DNA of 64,000 bases from Cochliopodium minus (taxonomy: Eukaryota; Discosea; Himatismenida; Cochliopodiidae), in NCBI GenBank assembly GCA_024220525.1, contig JAMYWO010000130.1, forward strand, positions 57,755 through 121,754. The letters run 5' to 3'. Both the position numbers and the translations under genes were made by a program. Below are positions 1 to 12,139 of this stretch, one piece after another. Within the stretch, counting starts at the first letter, position 1. Each line of letters opens with the position of its first letter. The notes under the pieces were generated by a model. That model saw nothing but the letters and a program-made list of their open reading frames with translations. It searched no databases and was not told the origin of the DNA.

Positions 1-2
1 CA

Positions 3-269
3 GGCAGAAACGTAGAAGAAAATGGCACAAATAATCATAGCAATTTTTTCCCTAATAATCCTCTTCCCAACAAACAAGTTTTAAATAGAGGAAGTTCAAG
101 GGTGTTCGGGACCCAATATAATCCTGTTACTATTGGAACAAGCCAAGATCCTAATGTCAGAATCAAAGAATTAGAAGAAATGGTACAACATCTACAAAAC
201 CAGCTCCAACAAGAAAAATCAAAAAATATTCATCTTGAACAAGAGATTGAAAAATTGAAAAATAAATAA
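3..269 (+). CDS. 3' end of a coiled-coil protein gene (5' truncated by window edge)
   Basis: One open frame enters from the left edge and stops at TAA 267-269, giving 88 C-terminal residues. The first half is Asn-rich low complexity. The last ~37 residues (from VRIKELEEMVQHL to EIEKLKNK) are a heptad-patterned coiled coil. I see no catalytic motif and do not recognise a family. The gene converges on the acid phosphatase gene, whose stop lies about 90 nt downstream. The start and any upstream exons are outside the window, so function cannot be assigned. Confidence 0.7.
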   Translation, partial: GRNVEENGTNNHSNFFPNNPLPNKQVLNRGSSRVFGTQYNPVTIGTSQDPNVRIKELEEMVQHLQNQLQQEKSKNIHLEQEIEKLKNK

Positions 270-358
270 TATTTGAAATTTTAATTAATTTTAAAAAGAA
301 GCAAAAAATAAATAAAAATTTTTCCAAATAATGTTTTCTTTCTCTTTTATTTTGTACA

Positions 359-2279
359 TTAAATTTTAGATTTTCCAGATCTAGCAAAGAAGGAAAAGTT
401 CTTGAAGATAATGATAATAAATATTAAAAGAAAAGGGAAAATCCACATCAAAGAAATAGAGTCCTCTTCTTCAACTCTCAACTGCCCTTCGAACTCAATA
501 TCCTTCATGATAAAGAACTCATCACTAACAGTTTTGTCAGTTCTAACAAACTTGACGTTGATGACTTTTTTCTGAACAGAAACTTTAACAAAACCGTTAG
601 AAAGTTCTCTGAAAGCAGAGTAATTAGGAGGGACAGTACTAGTCCACCCATCCAAATCAATACCACCAGTACCAACGAGAAGATGGATAGGTTTTTTGAT
701 GTCCAAAAAGCAAGGTTTGTAGTCATAAGAAGAAGGGACGATGGTATCCGGAACATCGAAAGCAATAGGGTATGTTCTCTCATAAACGTGATCATCACCA
801 TAAATTCCCAAAGTTACCTTTAATAATGAAAATTTTAAAAATTAATTTAATTTTTTTTGATATTTTATTATTTTTCTTACACCATATTTGATCATGAGGG
901 GCTCCAAAACAACTTTGAGTTCTTTGTTACCTCCAGTGTGTCCGTCAGAGGAGGAGTAGAGAGGGGTGTGGACGAAGAGGATGATCCAGTTCAAGTTGCT
1001 GTTTTTGTCATCAATTTTCTTTTTTGCGTATTGCAACTCTTTTTCCAACCATATCATTTGTGTATCTTCCATGCTTTTGTAATCATCTAAAAAAATTAAT
1101 TAACAAAAAATAAAATTACTCAAGCAAAATAAAAAATGATAAAAAATGATAAATAAAATTTTTAAACAAAAAAATTAATAAATTAAAAAAAAAATTAACA
1201 ATAAACAAAAAATTAATAATTGAAAAAATTTTTGAAATTTTTTTTGAACCCAAAATGGAAAGGGAAATGACATAAGCAGTGCCTAACTCTTTGCTCCAAT
1301 AAGCAGTACGCTTGTCAATAGGGATGGACTCAGAGAGTTGGTTGTTTGGCATGGCAAATCTCTCCACCAAGAACTGCTTCTCGTCACGGTTGCCTGGGGA
1401 GATGACGTAAGGGATGTAAGGTGTCATGCACTCAATGTTTTCGAAGAACATGTTCCACTTTGTGAAGTTTCCGAAGGCATAAGCCATGTCACCTAATAGA
1501 AGAAAAAAAAGTTTTAAATAAAAAGTTTAAAAAAAAAAAGTTTAAAAAAAAAAAAGTTTAAATACATATCCATTTATAAACAAATGATTAATAAATTGAA
1601 AAATATATTAAGTCCTTTTCTGATATAAAAGAATAGATGTATTTACCAACATGGAAAACGAAATCTGCATCTTTTGCTTCGGCACATACTGTATCACAAT
1701 TAGGCTACAAAAATATATGAAGATGATTTGAATTCATTGTGAAAATTATTGTTAATAATCCAAATGATTTGTTTTTATTTTATTATTTTTTAACAAATTT
1801 TTCTTATAATTTTAAATTGATGACGTTTCCATATTTTTTTGACTATAAATTAAAAATTTTTTTACTCCAGATGCTTTATAGATGGAACCCATATCTCCAT
1901 ATGCCAAGAATTTGAATTCGTGATCACTTTGATAATCTTTGGTGTTGAAATAGAATTTCTTGCTTTTTTGGTTGTTTTGCCCCACTTTGTAGTAATATCT
2001 CTTTCCCATGCTGAGATTGGTTAATTCTACGTAATGGATATATCCTGATCCATATTTGAGACTGCTGGACATGCCCTTTTGATTTTTGGTTAATTTATCT
2101 TCTCCATAATATACATAGCTCTCTGCATATTCATCTGTTAACCACATGATTCTATAGTTGTTGGGTTTATCGCCGAATGAGATGTGTATATGTTTTGGTG
2201 CGATATTGGATGATGATTGTATCATATGGAGGCAAAATATGAGTATGAGAAAGATGGATATTGTTTGAAGTCCCCTCAT
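359..2279 (-). CDS. Purple acid phosphatase-like metallophosphoesterase with signal peptide and C-terminal membrane anchor
   Basis: Five exons: 1866-2279, 1647-1704, 1250-1492, 881-1086, 359-817 (complement). They splice in phase to 459 residues. An N-terminal signal peptide is followed by the fibronectin-like PAP N-domain and then the phosphoesterase domain with AYGDMGS, HVGDMAY, SPGNRDEK, LFVHTPLY and YGDDHVYER. PAPs hydrolyse phosphate monoesters with a di-metal centre, usually outside the cell or in vacuoles. Two normally strict positions differ here: GNH(E/D) reads GNRD and GHxH reads GDDH, so activity or metal preference may be altered. The last ~35 residues contain one hydrophobic helix and a basic tail, suggesting membrane anchoring. 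The exon 3 donor (GTTCAAAA) is weak but is the only one that keeps frame. The ATG at 2277-2279 follows an A-tract. Confidence 0.88.
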
Positions 2280-2579
2280 TTTTTTTTTAATTAATCTCGC
2301 TTCTTGAAGAGGAAATTTTTTTTATTTTTTATTTTTAAAGATAGTAACGCAATCATTCAAAAAAAAAAACTTTTTTAATTTGTATTACTCAGATCTCAAT
2401 CTTGGAAAGCTTTATTCAAACATTTTTTTAATGAAAAAAATAAAAGGTTAAAAAAATTAAAAATCCCTTTATCTTTTCAAATAGGTAAAAATTGATTTTC
2501 GAAGTATTTAGAATTTTTGTTTTAAATAAGTTTTTAATTTTTTCGTTGTTTGGAGTTTTTTTTTTTTTTTTTAAATAAA

Positions 2580-5303
2580 TTATTCGACAAAAGTGACAAA
2601 GATATATCTGGTACCATGAGTGGTCTCAAGACCCTCATGACGATGAGTGACACGACCAGGGTGAATGAGGGAGTAACCAGACTCAGGAGGGATGTAAGTG
2701 CAATTTTTTCTGACGAAACGAACACCACCACCTTGAAAATCTCTACCAGGTTTGTTCAAAGCGACAGCAACAGTATAAAGGGAAGAGTCGTGGTGAGGAC
2801 GTAAGAAAGATTGAGCACCTGGCTTGTAGCGGACGATGAAGGCGATGTTGATGCCCTTAGTCGCGGTGTTTGAGTACAACTCTGCGGCGAACTTGGCGAT
2901 GTCGGTTTTGATGATGTCCAGCCAAGTTTCGTGGAGCCCGAATTGGTTCAAGTGGATGTCTTGTGTGGGGTAGTGTTCAACGCCTGATAACAAAAAAAAA
3001 AAAAAACAAAAAAGATGAAGATGAAAACTTTAAAATACAAAAAATTAATTTAAAGAAGTTTTAAAGAAGTTTATTTTGATTAAGAAAAAAGATAAAATAA
3101 TAATCATCAAAACAAACAAAAAAATATAACAAAAATTTCTTATTTGATGATTAAAAATTATCCACTAAGAAAAAGAAGAATGAGAAACAGATACAAAGGG
3201 CTCTTCATTTCTCTTGAATTATTAATATTTTTTTTAATATTTTTTATATTTTTTATTTTTTTTATTTTTATTGTTAATTTAATTTTTTTTACCTCCAATT
3301 CTTGGATCGGTTTGTTCTTTGTGTCCACCACCAGACCACTCACCAAAATGCTCCGCTTCCTCATACAAATGTAGGCCAAAAATAGGTTTAAAAAACTGCC
3401 AAACAAAGACATCATCACAAGCTTCTGTGTAGTTGAGAGGTTGGTTCTTAAAGATGTAGTTGAAAAAATCCTCGCTGTAGTAGTATTGTTTCCACAAGTA
3501 CTTGTGGTCATCGTAAGCATAAAGCTCTTTGTGGAGTCTACCTTTGGATGTATCTGAAGAGATTCTCTCGATCAAATAACCAAAGTGTTCTCTGTTGGTG
3601 AGGTAAACGGGACGATCAATACTCATCTTTGCAGAGAAGTAAATGTCGAGCCACCAAGGGTTTATTTCGCTTCTCTTGTACATTGCACTGAGAGGCTTGT
3701 TGTTTCTTTCGGGTTCGTCGAGGTAGTACTTGGAGAATTGCTCGGCGTGAGAAGCCTTGACGAGGAAAGATCCCCATGCAACTGAAACACCGAAAATACC
3801 TTTGGCCTCAGAAGATGCGATTTGTTTGTACAAAGAGTGTCTTTTGTAATATCCGGTTTCAAAGTGGAAAGCCCCCCAAAAGTTGGAGTAGATGCTTTCG
3901 TAAGCAGTGATCATTGGAAAAACGATAGATTTGTCTTCTGCGACAAGATCAGAGAGGATATCTCTTTTGGTGAGCAAAGCATCGGTGGTAAAGTAAAAGT
4001 CACAGTTTTCAGAGACAGTGGCTTTCATCGCGGAGATTTTGGCAGCTCTGACGTTTTCTTCCGAGGTCTTGATGACTTTCTTGTAACCAAGTTTGTCTGT
4101 TTCCTTCAACCAGCCTTCGATGAGAGGATTAGAATCGTTCCCAGCAAAGTAGTTGAGATACAAAACGATGTCTTCTTTTTTGTGTTCGAGCGACAAGATG
4201 CCTTCGATGAACATCCCGAAGAAAGGTTGATCACTGTAGAGAAACAAAGCGATCAAAATCTTTTTCCCGTTGGATTCGGTGTGAGGGAGGGGAGGGAGTG
4301 TGAGGTATGGCGCCTTGTTGGCTTTGATGGATGGGAAAAAGTTTTGCAAGAGGCGGAGATTGTTCTTGGAGGGTCCTGCGATTGGACCGTGGCCGTGAAC
4401 CAAGACAGGGTAGGACCTGTAGAATTGCTTGCTTTTGCTGTCATAAACTTTGGAGATCAATCTGTATTCTCCGTTGCTGTTGGTCTCCACCTCGTAGATA
4501 TCTTCGAAATGGACGTAACCATGCAAAGATCCGAACATCTGTTTTTTGTAATCAATCACGATGTTATAATTGTTGGTGAACAAGGCCTTTGTGTAGTATA
4601 ATTGATCATCATAGTTGAAACTCTGGATTGGATAATCTTCGTAGAGATGCAAGATTCTGGATGCAGGTCCAAAAAAGACCCCAGAATTGAGATATTTGAA
4701 ATCAGAGGTTGTTTCTGGATAGGATGATATCAAATCTTCATCTGGCCAACATGTTGTTTCTCCCATGAACACTATGCTATTTTTATTGAATTGCGAGACA
4801 TACGTGGATTCCAACTTTTTGGGTTGATTCACAATCAATACATCCCAAGCATCAGAAAATTGTATATATATATCTTTGAATCTAGATGGGTCGAATCCTA
4901 ATTGTTTTGCTTCTCCTGATTTCATCAATCTCAACAAATCTCTCACTCTCAAGATTTTATCTCCCAATCCTCTCCATTCTTGGCCCAACCCAACCAAGAT
5001 ATAAGGAAGATTATATAGTTCAGATGATCTCATCAATATCTCTTGATCTTCGTTCAAATGGCTCGACATTATCACCTGTATTATGTTACCTGAGTCTTCC
5101 AATGATATCTTTTTGATTTTGTTGGCCATTTCTGTCAAATTTTGATAATCTGGGCAATTTTTAGGTATTCTTGATGCTCCAAAATTAGATATCCATGATA
5201 CTTCAGAAGATGGATTTAAATTTATCTCTTCATTCAACTTTTCTTCCAATAATACACCACCAAATAGCAGGATAATGAAAAATATTAACAAATTCTTAGT
5301 CAT
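2580..5303 (-). CDS. PLOD: Procollagen lysyl hydroxylase / glycosyltransferase (PLOD-type)
   Basis: Two exons, 3293-5303 and 2580-2983 (complement), give 804 residues; human LH3 has 738. A signal anchor (residues ~4-20) implies ER or Golgi lumen. The N-terminal glycosyltransferase domain contains LGQEWRG and FSDAWDVL, then an accessory GT-like domain, then the C-terminal Fe(II)/2OG domain. The latter reads GGVEHYPTQDIHLNQ, HHDSS (HxD), HPGRVTHRHEG (distal His) and GTRYIFVTFVE (2OG-binding Arg), ending as animal PLODs do. Family members hydroxylate collagen lysines and can add Gal and Glc to hydroxylysine. The in-frame ATG at 5303 is the first; the longer open frame upstream has no ATG. A prolyl 4-hydroxylase lies two genes away. 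The substrate in this organism is unknown. Confidence 0.93.
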
Positions 5304-5652
5304 CAATTTTTTTTTTGATTTTTTATATTGGAACAAAGGATTATACTCTTTTTTTTTTAAATTCTTTTTCTCTTCCAATGTTGAAACTTTCCCCTCATTC
5401 TGTAAGAAATTATACACATAAATTTATATTTAATTTAAATGGAAGCAGATAAATTATGGTTCAAGAAAAAAATCGTTAAAAAATGGATAAAAATAGACAT
5501 AAAAGAATAAACACTTAATTAATTAATTAATTAATGAAATTATCTAAAATAAAAAGTAAAAAAGAAAAAAAAAAAAAAGAAAAAAATGATAAATTATTAC
5601 TAAAGAAGATATCTTTATTTTTCAAAGAGGATTAAACTAAAGTAAACAGTTT
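5304..5652. other. Intergenic spacer between PLOD start and PPT1 stop
   Basis: This is the 5' region of the PLOD gene and the 3' region of PPT1, both on the minus strand. It is AT-rich, with a short run of TTAA units near 5516-5534 and poly-A tracts. I see no further coding exon or RNA gene. Confidence 0.5.
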
Positions 5653-7684
5653 TTAGATTGTTTGGTTAATAAAAGGGAGGACAAATTGATTGTAATAAAG
5701 AGGGATACAGTCATTTCTTGGCATGTCTGTTAAGGAAAATCAAAAGGTTATTAAAAGGTTAAAAGAAATTGTTAAAAATAAAATGAACCTTGATGACCAC
5801 TAAAGTTTTACAAAAAAATGAATTTATAACATTTTAGAAATTAAAGAATAATTTAAAAATACCAATCAGCAAAACCCATGACAAGTTTTTTTTGGTAGTA
5901 CATGGTTTTCAAGCCAAGAAAATCTTCAGTGAATTGATCTGTTTCGTTGAAAGGAGTGATCACTTTATCTTGACCATTAGCATAAAATTGGAACCACTGT
6001 TTTCACGAAAAGAGAAAGTAAAATTAAAAAAAAAAAAAAACAATTTTAAAAGAGTTGTGTATACGGGAGATGTTTTAGGAATGACAATTCTGTCTTTTTC
6101 CGCATACAGGAGAATATAGTTCTGGAGTGATGATCTTTAAAAAAATTTTAAAGAAGAAATTAAAAATGAATAAAATAATCACAAATTTTGTTTGTAGGTC
6201 GCATTTTTGGTTTGTTTTTCGTTATTAATATCAGCAAGAAAAATATTGTGCTCCAAATATTGATTATAGTGAATAGGATCTATAATAAAAATTATAAAAG
6301 CTTTCATTTCAGATTATATTTTTTTACCTTTCCAGTAGCTTTCATTATTGAAATTGATTAGAAATAAAAATTGAAATTAAAGTTTTTTACCTGGCAAAGG
6401 TGAGAAATTCTTGAAGGGCAGTATCTATGAAGGTGGAGTTCAACATTTGACTGAAAATTTCGGCTAACCATGGACCTTTGAAAAATTAAATTAATTATGA
6501 TCACGAAAAGAAATAAAAAAAACTTTTAATAAATAATTTTTTTAAAAAATGATTTAAATTACAAGTAGAATCAGGGCAGAGTTGACTTTATTAAAAATAA
6601 ATCTTTCAAATTTTAAATTCAGTTAGTTTTTTAATTTTACTTGAGGTCAGGCACCCCATATACACCATCTTGCGGTCTTTTCAAAGGATAAAATTAAATC
6701 AAAAACAAAAATTTAAAATAATAATTAACCCGGCTAGACTGATGAGATTATGAACAGGAAACTGGTTGTACTAATAAAAAAAAAATATTAAAATTAATAA
6801 CTAAATAAATTAATGAATGTTTACTCTTTCGACATAAGCCCTTGTCAATAAACCTCCCTTTTTTAAAAAAAATTTAAAAATAAAAAAATTAATTTTAAAT
6901 TAATTTAAAAGAAAATGAGGAATTCAAGTACTTGAGAGTGGCCGATACAGTTAAACCCATTTTTTAAATTTTGATCTTTGAGTATTTGAGATGCGAACAT
7001 GTCAACTTGGGTGTTCATATTAATCAACAAGCTTTTTGGAAATTAAGATTAAAATAATAACAAAAAATTAACATGAAACTTACCTGTCTGTTTACGAATA
7101 CATAGAGATTCATTTATTCAAAGTAATAAATTTGTTTTTTTTACCATCTCTTCCATTTCCTATTTCCACATTCTTGCTGCATTAATTTAATATGATTTTT
7201 GAAATTAAAAAAAAAGGGGGAGGTGGTATTACATGTAAACATCTGGGAAATCTTTTTTGATCTTTTCAAAGAAAATTAAATTTAATTCAAAATTGAAAAT
7301 TTGAATATAAAATATTTTTCGTTTCTATGATGGAAATTTAAATATTCCCAAGATTAAGAAAGGTTGTAAATGTTAAGACCAAAAATGGTTATGATATTTA
7401 ATATTTTTATTTGAATTTGTTTTATAAATGGATCAATTTACTACTGCTTCTATATGAGACATGGCCTCGCTTGATGCCAACAATCCTTTTGGACAATAAG
7501 AAAAAAAATTCATAGAAATGTTTGATTATAACATCTTTGTGGGTGACTTACCATGCATCAATACTACATCGGTGTTAGATAAAATTTGTTTGAATTATAA
7601 AAAAAAAATACCAATAGGTCTAATGGTGGCAGAAAGAGATGAAATGATATATAAAGAGAAAATGAGAAAAATTATTTTGTTCAT
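5653..7684 (-). CDS. PPT1: Palmitoyl-protein thioesterase 1, 18 exons including 4-, 11-, 11- and 12-nt microexons
   Basis: Complement exons: 7612-7684, 7552-7563, 7442-7485, 7233-7261, 7145-7176, 7084-7087, 6932-7031, 6825-6857, 6730-6770, 6641-6676, 6563-6585, 6391-6475, 6328-6338, 6183-6279, 6065-6134, 5863-5996, 5789-5799, 5653-5726. All 17 introns are GT..AG and the sum is 909 nt, or 302 residues (human PPT1 306). A signal peptide precedes RPIVLMHGLLASS. The catalytic triad is visible: Ser in GHSQGG, Asp in AEKDRIVIP, His in CGHQDMPRN. Other family landmarks are VEIGNG, LISLAGPQDGVYG, SYWKDPIHYNQYLEHNIFLADIN and WFQFYANGQDK. The enzyme removes S-acyl groups from proteins in lysosomes. No exon is longer than 134 nt, so simple ORF scans see nothing here. 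Confidence 0.93.
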
Positions 7685-7762
7685 TTTATTTTTTTTAAAT
7701 TCAAAATTTTTTATTAATAACAAATTAAATAGAAAGAAAGAAAGACTGATATCGTCCCAAAA

Positions 7763-9163
7763 TTAAGTAAAATATGGGTTTTGTCTCCAATTAGGAGTCT
7801 TGTTCCAAATCCACTTGTTGGCTGCGTACTTGACTCCCTTGATGACGTCGCAGCCGATGTGAGAGCTCCATGGGTCAATAATACCCGACATGTGTTCTGG
7901 AATTTTTAAATCGTAGAACATCAAAGCAGCACCTATTTAAATAATTTTTTTAAAAAAATTTTAAACAAAAATTAAATTAAATTATAATAAATAAAAGAAA
8001 GATTACTCAATGAAAAAAAAAAAGTAAAAAGGGATTAATGAAATGATACCTTTTATTGGACAAAATTTGAGACCCCTTTCACAATCAGTGTTGTCAACTG
8101 AATTATTGGGAATAGTATTATCTTCTAAATTGGTAGCATGTGGAAAAGCAGTGCACCCTCCTTCTTCCACGTTATTGAGATACAACAAAAAAGTGATGAA
8201 TCTGTTTCTGGTGTCATATCTAGTTGCAGGATGGGCATCAAAATGTCTGTAATAGTGTTGGTTAGGACCTTGAAGACAATTTATTATTTAAATCAAAAAA
8301 TATTAATCAAATTAAAAAAAATTAAATTAAAAAAAAATTTTAATTTAAATTAATCAAACTTTTTTTTATTTTTTACCGTATTTCAATAGTTGCAAACTTT
8401 CGGATTGTCCATAGATCTTGTTGATCAGTTCGATTCTATCATTGAAACGTTGCACAATTGGTCCGCAAGATTGTTCCAACCATCCTGACTCAGAATTTCT
8501 TGAAGTATCTATATACATTTTCCTGATTTTTGAAATAAAAAAGTAAAAAATAAATAATTTGTTTGAATATATATTATTTTATTTCTCTGAAAAAATATAA
8601 TAATTTTTTTTTTTCAAATACCCTTGATTATCAAATTGGGTAGAATTTTCCCAATTTGCACAATCTTTAACTTTCATCAAATTTTCGATATCTTCATCAC
8701 TGAACAACTTCTCAATCAAGAAGATTCTTGGCTTCTGAGATATGATCTTCAACTTTAATGAATTCCCATCAACATCCTTAATATGTTTCAAACTTATCTC
8801 ATCTCCCAATGTCCAACTAGGATATACAAATGGCTCACCTCTTTCCACAGTCATAAAATAATTTTGTCCACTTTTCAAATCTTCATATTTGGTGATCTCT
8901 GTTGAATCTTCTTTGAATAATTTGAGATCCATTTTCCTCTCAAATATGTCCAATTTTATACATGCCCTTCTGAACATCTCTCTGAATTTATCCACACTAT
9001 CTTTGTTGGAGGACAAAGATGAGAGGAGGAGGGTAAGATGTGGATCCTCTTTGAATGCCCCGTTTCTATAAATTTTGATGGAATGTTCTTGGTGGAGCTT
9101 TTCTACCAACTGGATCCATCCAAAACAAACCCCTAATAATAATAAGACAATCAGCAATTTCAT
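7763..9163 (-). CDS. Prolyl 4-hydroxylase-type Fe(II)/2-oxoglutarate dioxygenase (secretory)
   Basis: Four exons (complement): 8622-9163, 8377-8522, 8050-8268, 7763-7932; 358 residues in frame. A signal peptide (MKLLIVLLLLGVCFGW) sends it to the ER. The catalytic domain shows YYRHFDAHP (His and Asp iron ligands), FLLYLNNVEEGGCTAFP and SSHIGCDVIKGVKYAANKWI (distal His and 2OG-binding Lys), typical of the P4H alpha-subunit fold. The region before it (residues ~20-180) is not recognised. Such enzymes hydroxylate proline in collagen-like or cell-surface proteins. It lies upstream of PPT1 on the same strand, with 78 nt between the PPT1 start and this gene's stop. Confidence 0.9.
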
Positions 9164-9407
9164 TGAATATAATCTGCTTTTTTTTTAATTTATTTGTTAT
9201 TTGTATTAAAAAATCACTAAGAACTTAAAAAATATGAAAAGTCAGTAATAAAATACATATAAATTTTTTGAGAGAAAAACTAAATAAATGATTAAGATGA
9301 TTCAAAAATATCTCTCTAGATCATGAAAATAAGTGAGAAGAAAATTGGTAAGAAATAGTTAAAAATAAATATTTATTCAAGAAAAAGAAAAAGGTAATGA
9401 AAAAAAA

Positions 9408-12139
9408 TTAATTATTTTTGAGCTCATTATCCTTTTCAATCAACCTATCATAGGTGCTTTGCAAAGTGGAGAAATTATCGGTCTCCCCAAACAAGTTTTT
9501 GGTCTTAGCAAGGACGATTCTGACGAAAGATTTGGCACTGTAGATAGTCTTGGTGTTACCCAAAAGGATGTTGATCTCCATCATATCAACACAACCATCA
9601 ACCAACTCAATGAACTTTGGCTTTTCAGTATCCCAACCATCAACCTTTAAAGAACGACATTGTTTCATTCTTTCTTCGATAGCCTCATCGACTTTGCCAA
9701 CAGCAACAGAAAGACGAGAAGAAAAACCCCACAAAGCAGGATGGACGCCGTACATGGAAGTAGCTCTGTTAATAAGCTTGTTAATAGATTCGTAGATACG
9801 CAACATATAAGCTCTATCGTTTTCGATTTCCCTGACATCTTCCTTGTTCTCAATGTTGTTTTCATCATCACCAATAGAAACATTATCATTGAGCAAAACA
9901 TCCAATTTCTCATCAATGTCCTCTTCTCCTTTATGACGTCGTTATTGTTGTTACCATTGAAATCTTTAATTTTTCTTCAGATTTCAGACTCAGTGATAAA
10001 ATCAACAGCTATATCCGTCAACGCGCCAAATATGTTCACGTCAATGGAGTAACTTGCCCTTGATGTCAAACAACCTATTGATAGCGTAAATGGATTCTTG
10101 AGTTTTTGAGATCAAGAGCTATGTAGAGGTAGTTCTCCAAATCTTCCAGTTTTCTCTCATTTTTCTAGTAGCATGAGTAAATGCTCTGAAAGCTTTTTTC
10201 TAATTAAAAAAAGATAAATTTAAACATTTTTTTTTTGCGTAATAGATAAAGAAAAGTAAATTAAAATTTTTTAAAAAATAAAGAAATAAAATTGTCAATT
10301 TTACTTTTCTTTGAGTTGCAAAATACAGAAGGAGATTACTCCAAGATTGCCCGTCATCGTGTTCTTGATGGATGACCATAGTGAGCTTCTTAGCGAGTTT
10401 CCAGTTAGCCAATTGAATTGCGCAGCAAACTGAGAGAAACCAGCAGTCAAAGTTGGTTCATCTTCAAACCGATTTGAAAGTGTTCAATAGATTTTTCGTA
10501 CTGAGTTTTCAAGTAGAACTTTCCAAAGATCTTTGCGCTCTCCCGTATCTTTGTTCGATGCTTCCCAAGCTTCAAGATAGTGTTGGGATCTTGTTGATGT
10601 CCCCAAAACGCAAAGCAATTTTGGATCCCTTTGATTTTGAGTCTTCTTCGATCAACTGATCGCCTTTTTCTTACCACAGATTTGATGGCACCTTACACAC
10701 TCATTCCACATTTCAAGTTCTTGAAAGATTTGAGAGTGGCAGCAACACCCAAACTCAAAACTTCTTGGCAAGTTCTTTGAGCAAGTGTTTAGAGGGAAAG
10801 GAGTGGTAAAAAAGGAGAATCTTCAATAGGTTTGCTGTCTTGATCGTCAAATTGTTCAAATAACTTGTAATTGAAGGGCTGCACGTTCTACAGTCTTGGA
10901 ACTTCGGATTCCAATCTGGTCTTTAACAACAAACAAGTGCTGTGAACCATCCAATTGTTAGGATTTTCGTTGACACGTTGAACATAAGGGAACATTTCGT
11001 TAGTGGTCAATCCGTGTTGCGGATTGTTGTTCTTGATGTCCAAACATAAAGACAAAATGATACATTGATCGATGACCGACAAATTTGAAGATTCATTTTC
11101 TTCTTTGAAAGCGATTTTCTCGAGGAGAATACTCTCGGGATCATTAGGAACTTCTTTAGGAGTGACGGACTTTTCCTCATCTTCGATAGAAACCTCCTCC
11201 GACAAGATCTTTTTGAGATTACTCTTTGCTTTGAGCACAAGCATGGAGGTATCGAAAGTTTGGAACTTTGTTCTTCTTCCCAACATACCAGTCAGTTTGA
11301 TTTCGAGGCCAGTCTCTTGTCTAGCTTTGTCGAAACAAAAAGCTGCTTTGTTGGTGTAATAGAAGTGATGGAAGAACAGTCCAAACTCCAAGTAAATTTT
11401 TGCTTTCAATTCAGATGGAAGTTCAATATTCTTGTCCAAAAAGCTGTTGTAGCTGTTTTCTATTGTTTCCTTCAATGTATGAACAGTATTATCCAAGAAC
11501 ATTTGATGCATTAATGAACTTCTTGCTTTCCAGATGAATGCTGATGGAAGGATCTTCTCATCTATTTTAGATAAGATTTGTGTAGATATTTTGATGAAAG
11601 AGGGATATGATGTCTTTCCATAAAAGTTTTCTCCATTAATAGATAATTCCTTTATCAACTTTTCTGAATCTTCTTTTTTTGTTTCTTTTTCTTTTATCCA
11701 ATTTATTGTTGGCCCTGTGAAATTTGATTGTATGAACATATGGAGAAATGCTATTCCTATTGCCATTGCTATCAATTCTTTATCTTCTCCCTCTTTTCTC
11801 TCTGATTTCAAATATTTATCTATTTTGTCCAATATTTCTTGTATTCTTTCATTTGAAAATGATTCTATTTCTGACATATTAATTCCAGTACCGGTTTTTA
11901 TTATATCCATTGAAAATAATTCCTCATATTTGCATGATAAAAGATTATCATAAAGCTCACAATTGATATCTTTTATATCAAAAGATAAATAAATTGATTT
12001 TGCAAATTAGATATTCAACCAATTTATTTTTACCTGACGAGACTTTTGGAGTATTCAAAAATGGGGAACTGGTGGGCAATTGAAGCATGATAGCTTCAAG
12101 CTTGATATGTTTAAATTCATCTGATGTATTCTCTTTCAT
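9408..12139 (-). pseudogene. TTC27: TTC27-like tetratricopeptide gene with a disrupted 3' half
   Basis: The 5' part is intact: exons 12034-12139 and 10888-11969 (complement) join in phase to 395 residues ending at TAG 10888-10890. They include the TTC27 signature around TGLEIKLTGMLGRRTKFQ. Downstream, TTC27 homology continues, but only by hopping frames: TVERAALQLQ, LFEQFDDQDSKPIEDS, FYHSFPSKHLLKEL, KELEMWNECVRCHQ, KFYLKTQYEKSIEHF, CAIQLANWKLAKK, VNIFGALTDIAVDF. From about 9945 to 9408 one frame is open again and gives the C-terminal ~165 residues. Net small indels, roughly one per 40-100 nt, break the 9946-10890 block. This is either a decaying gene or a poorly polished stretch of assembly; flanking genes are clean. 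TTC27 has no enzymatic activity known to me. Confidence 0.6.

Noticed and set aside
3822-4601. 259-residue plus-strand ORF
   Set aside because: It is antisense to the lysyl hydroxylase exon; the minus strand has clear family motifs.
10888-10890. TAG as a sense codon in the TTC27-like gene
   Set aside because: TTC27 homology right after it is in a different frame (TVERAALQLQ), so reading through TAG does not restore the protein.
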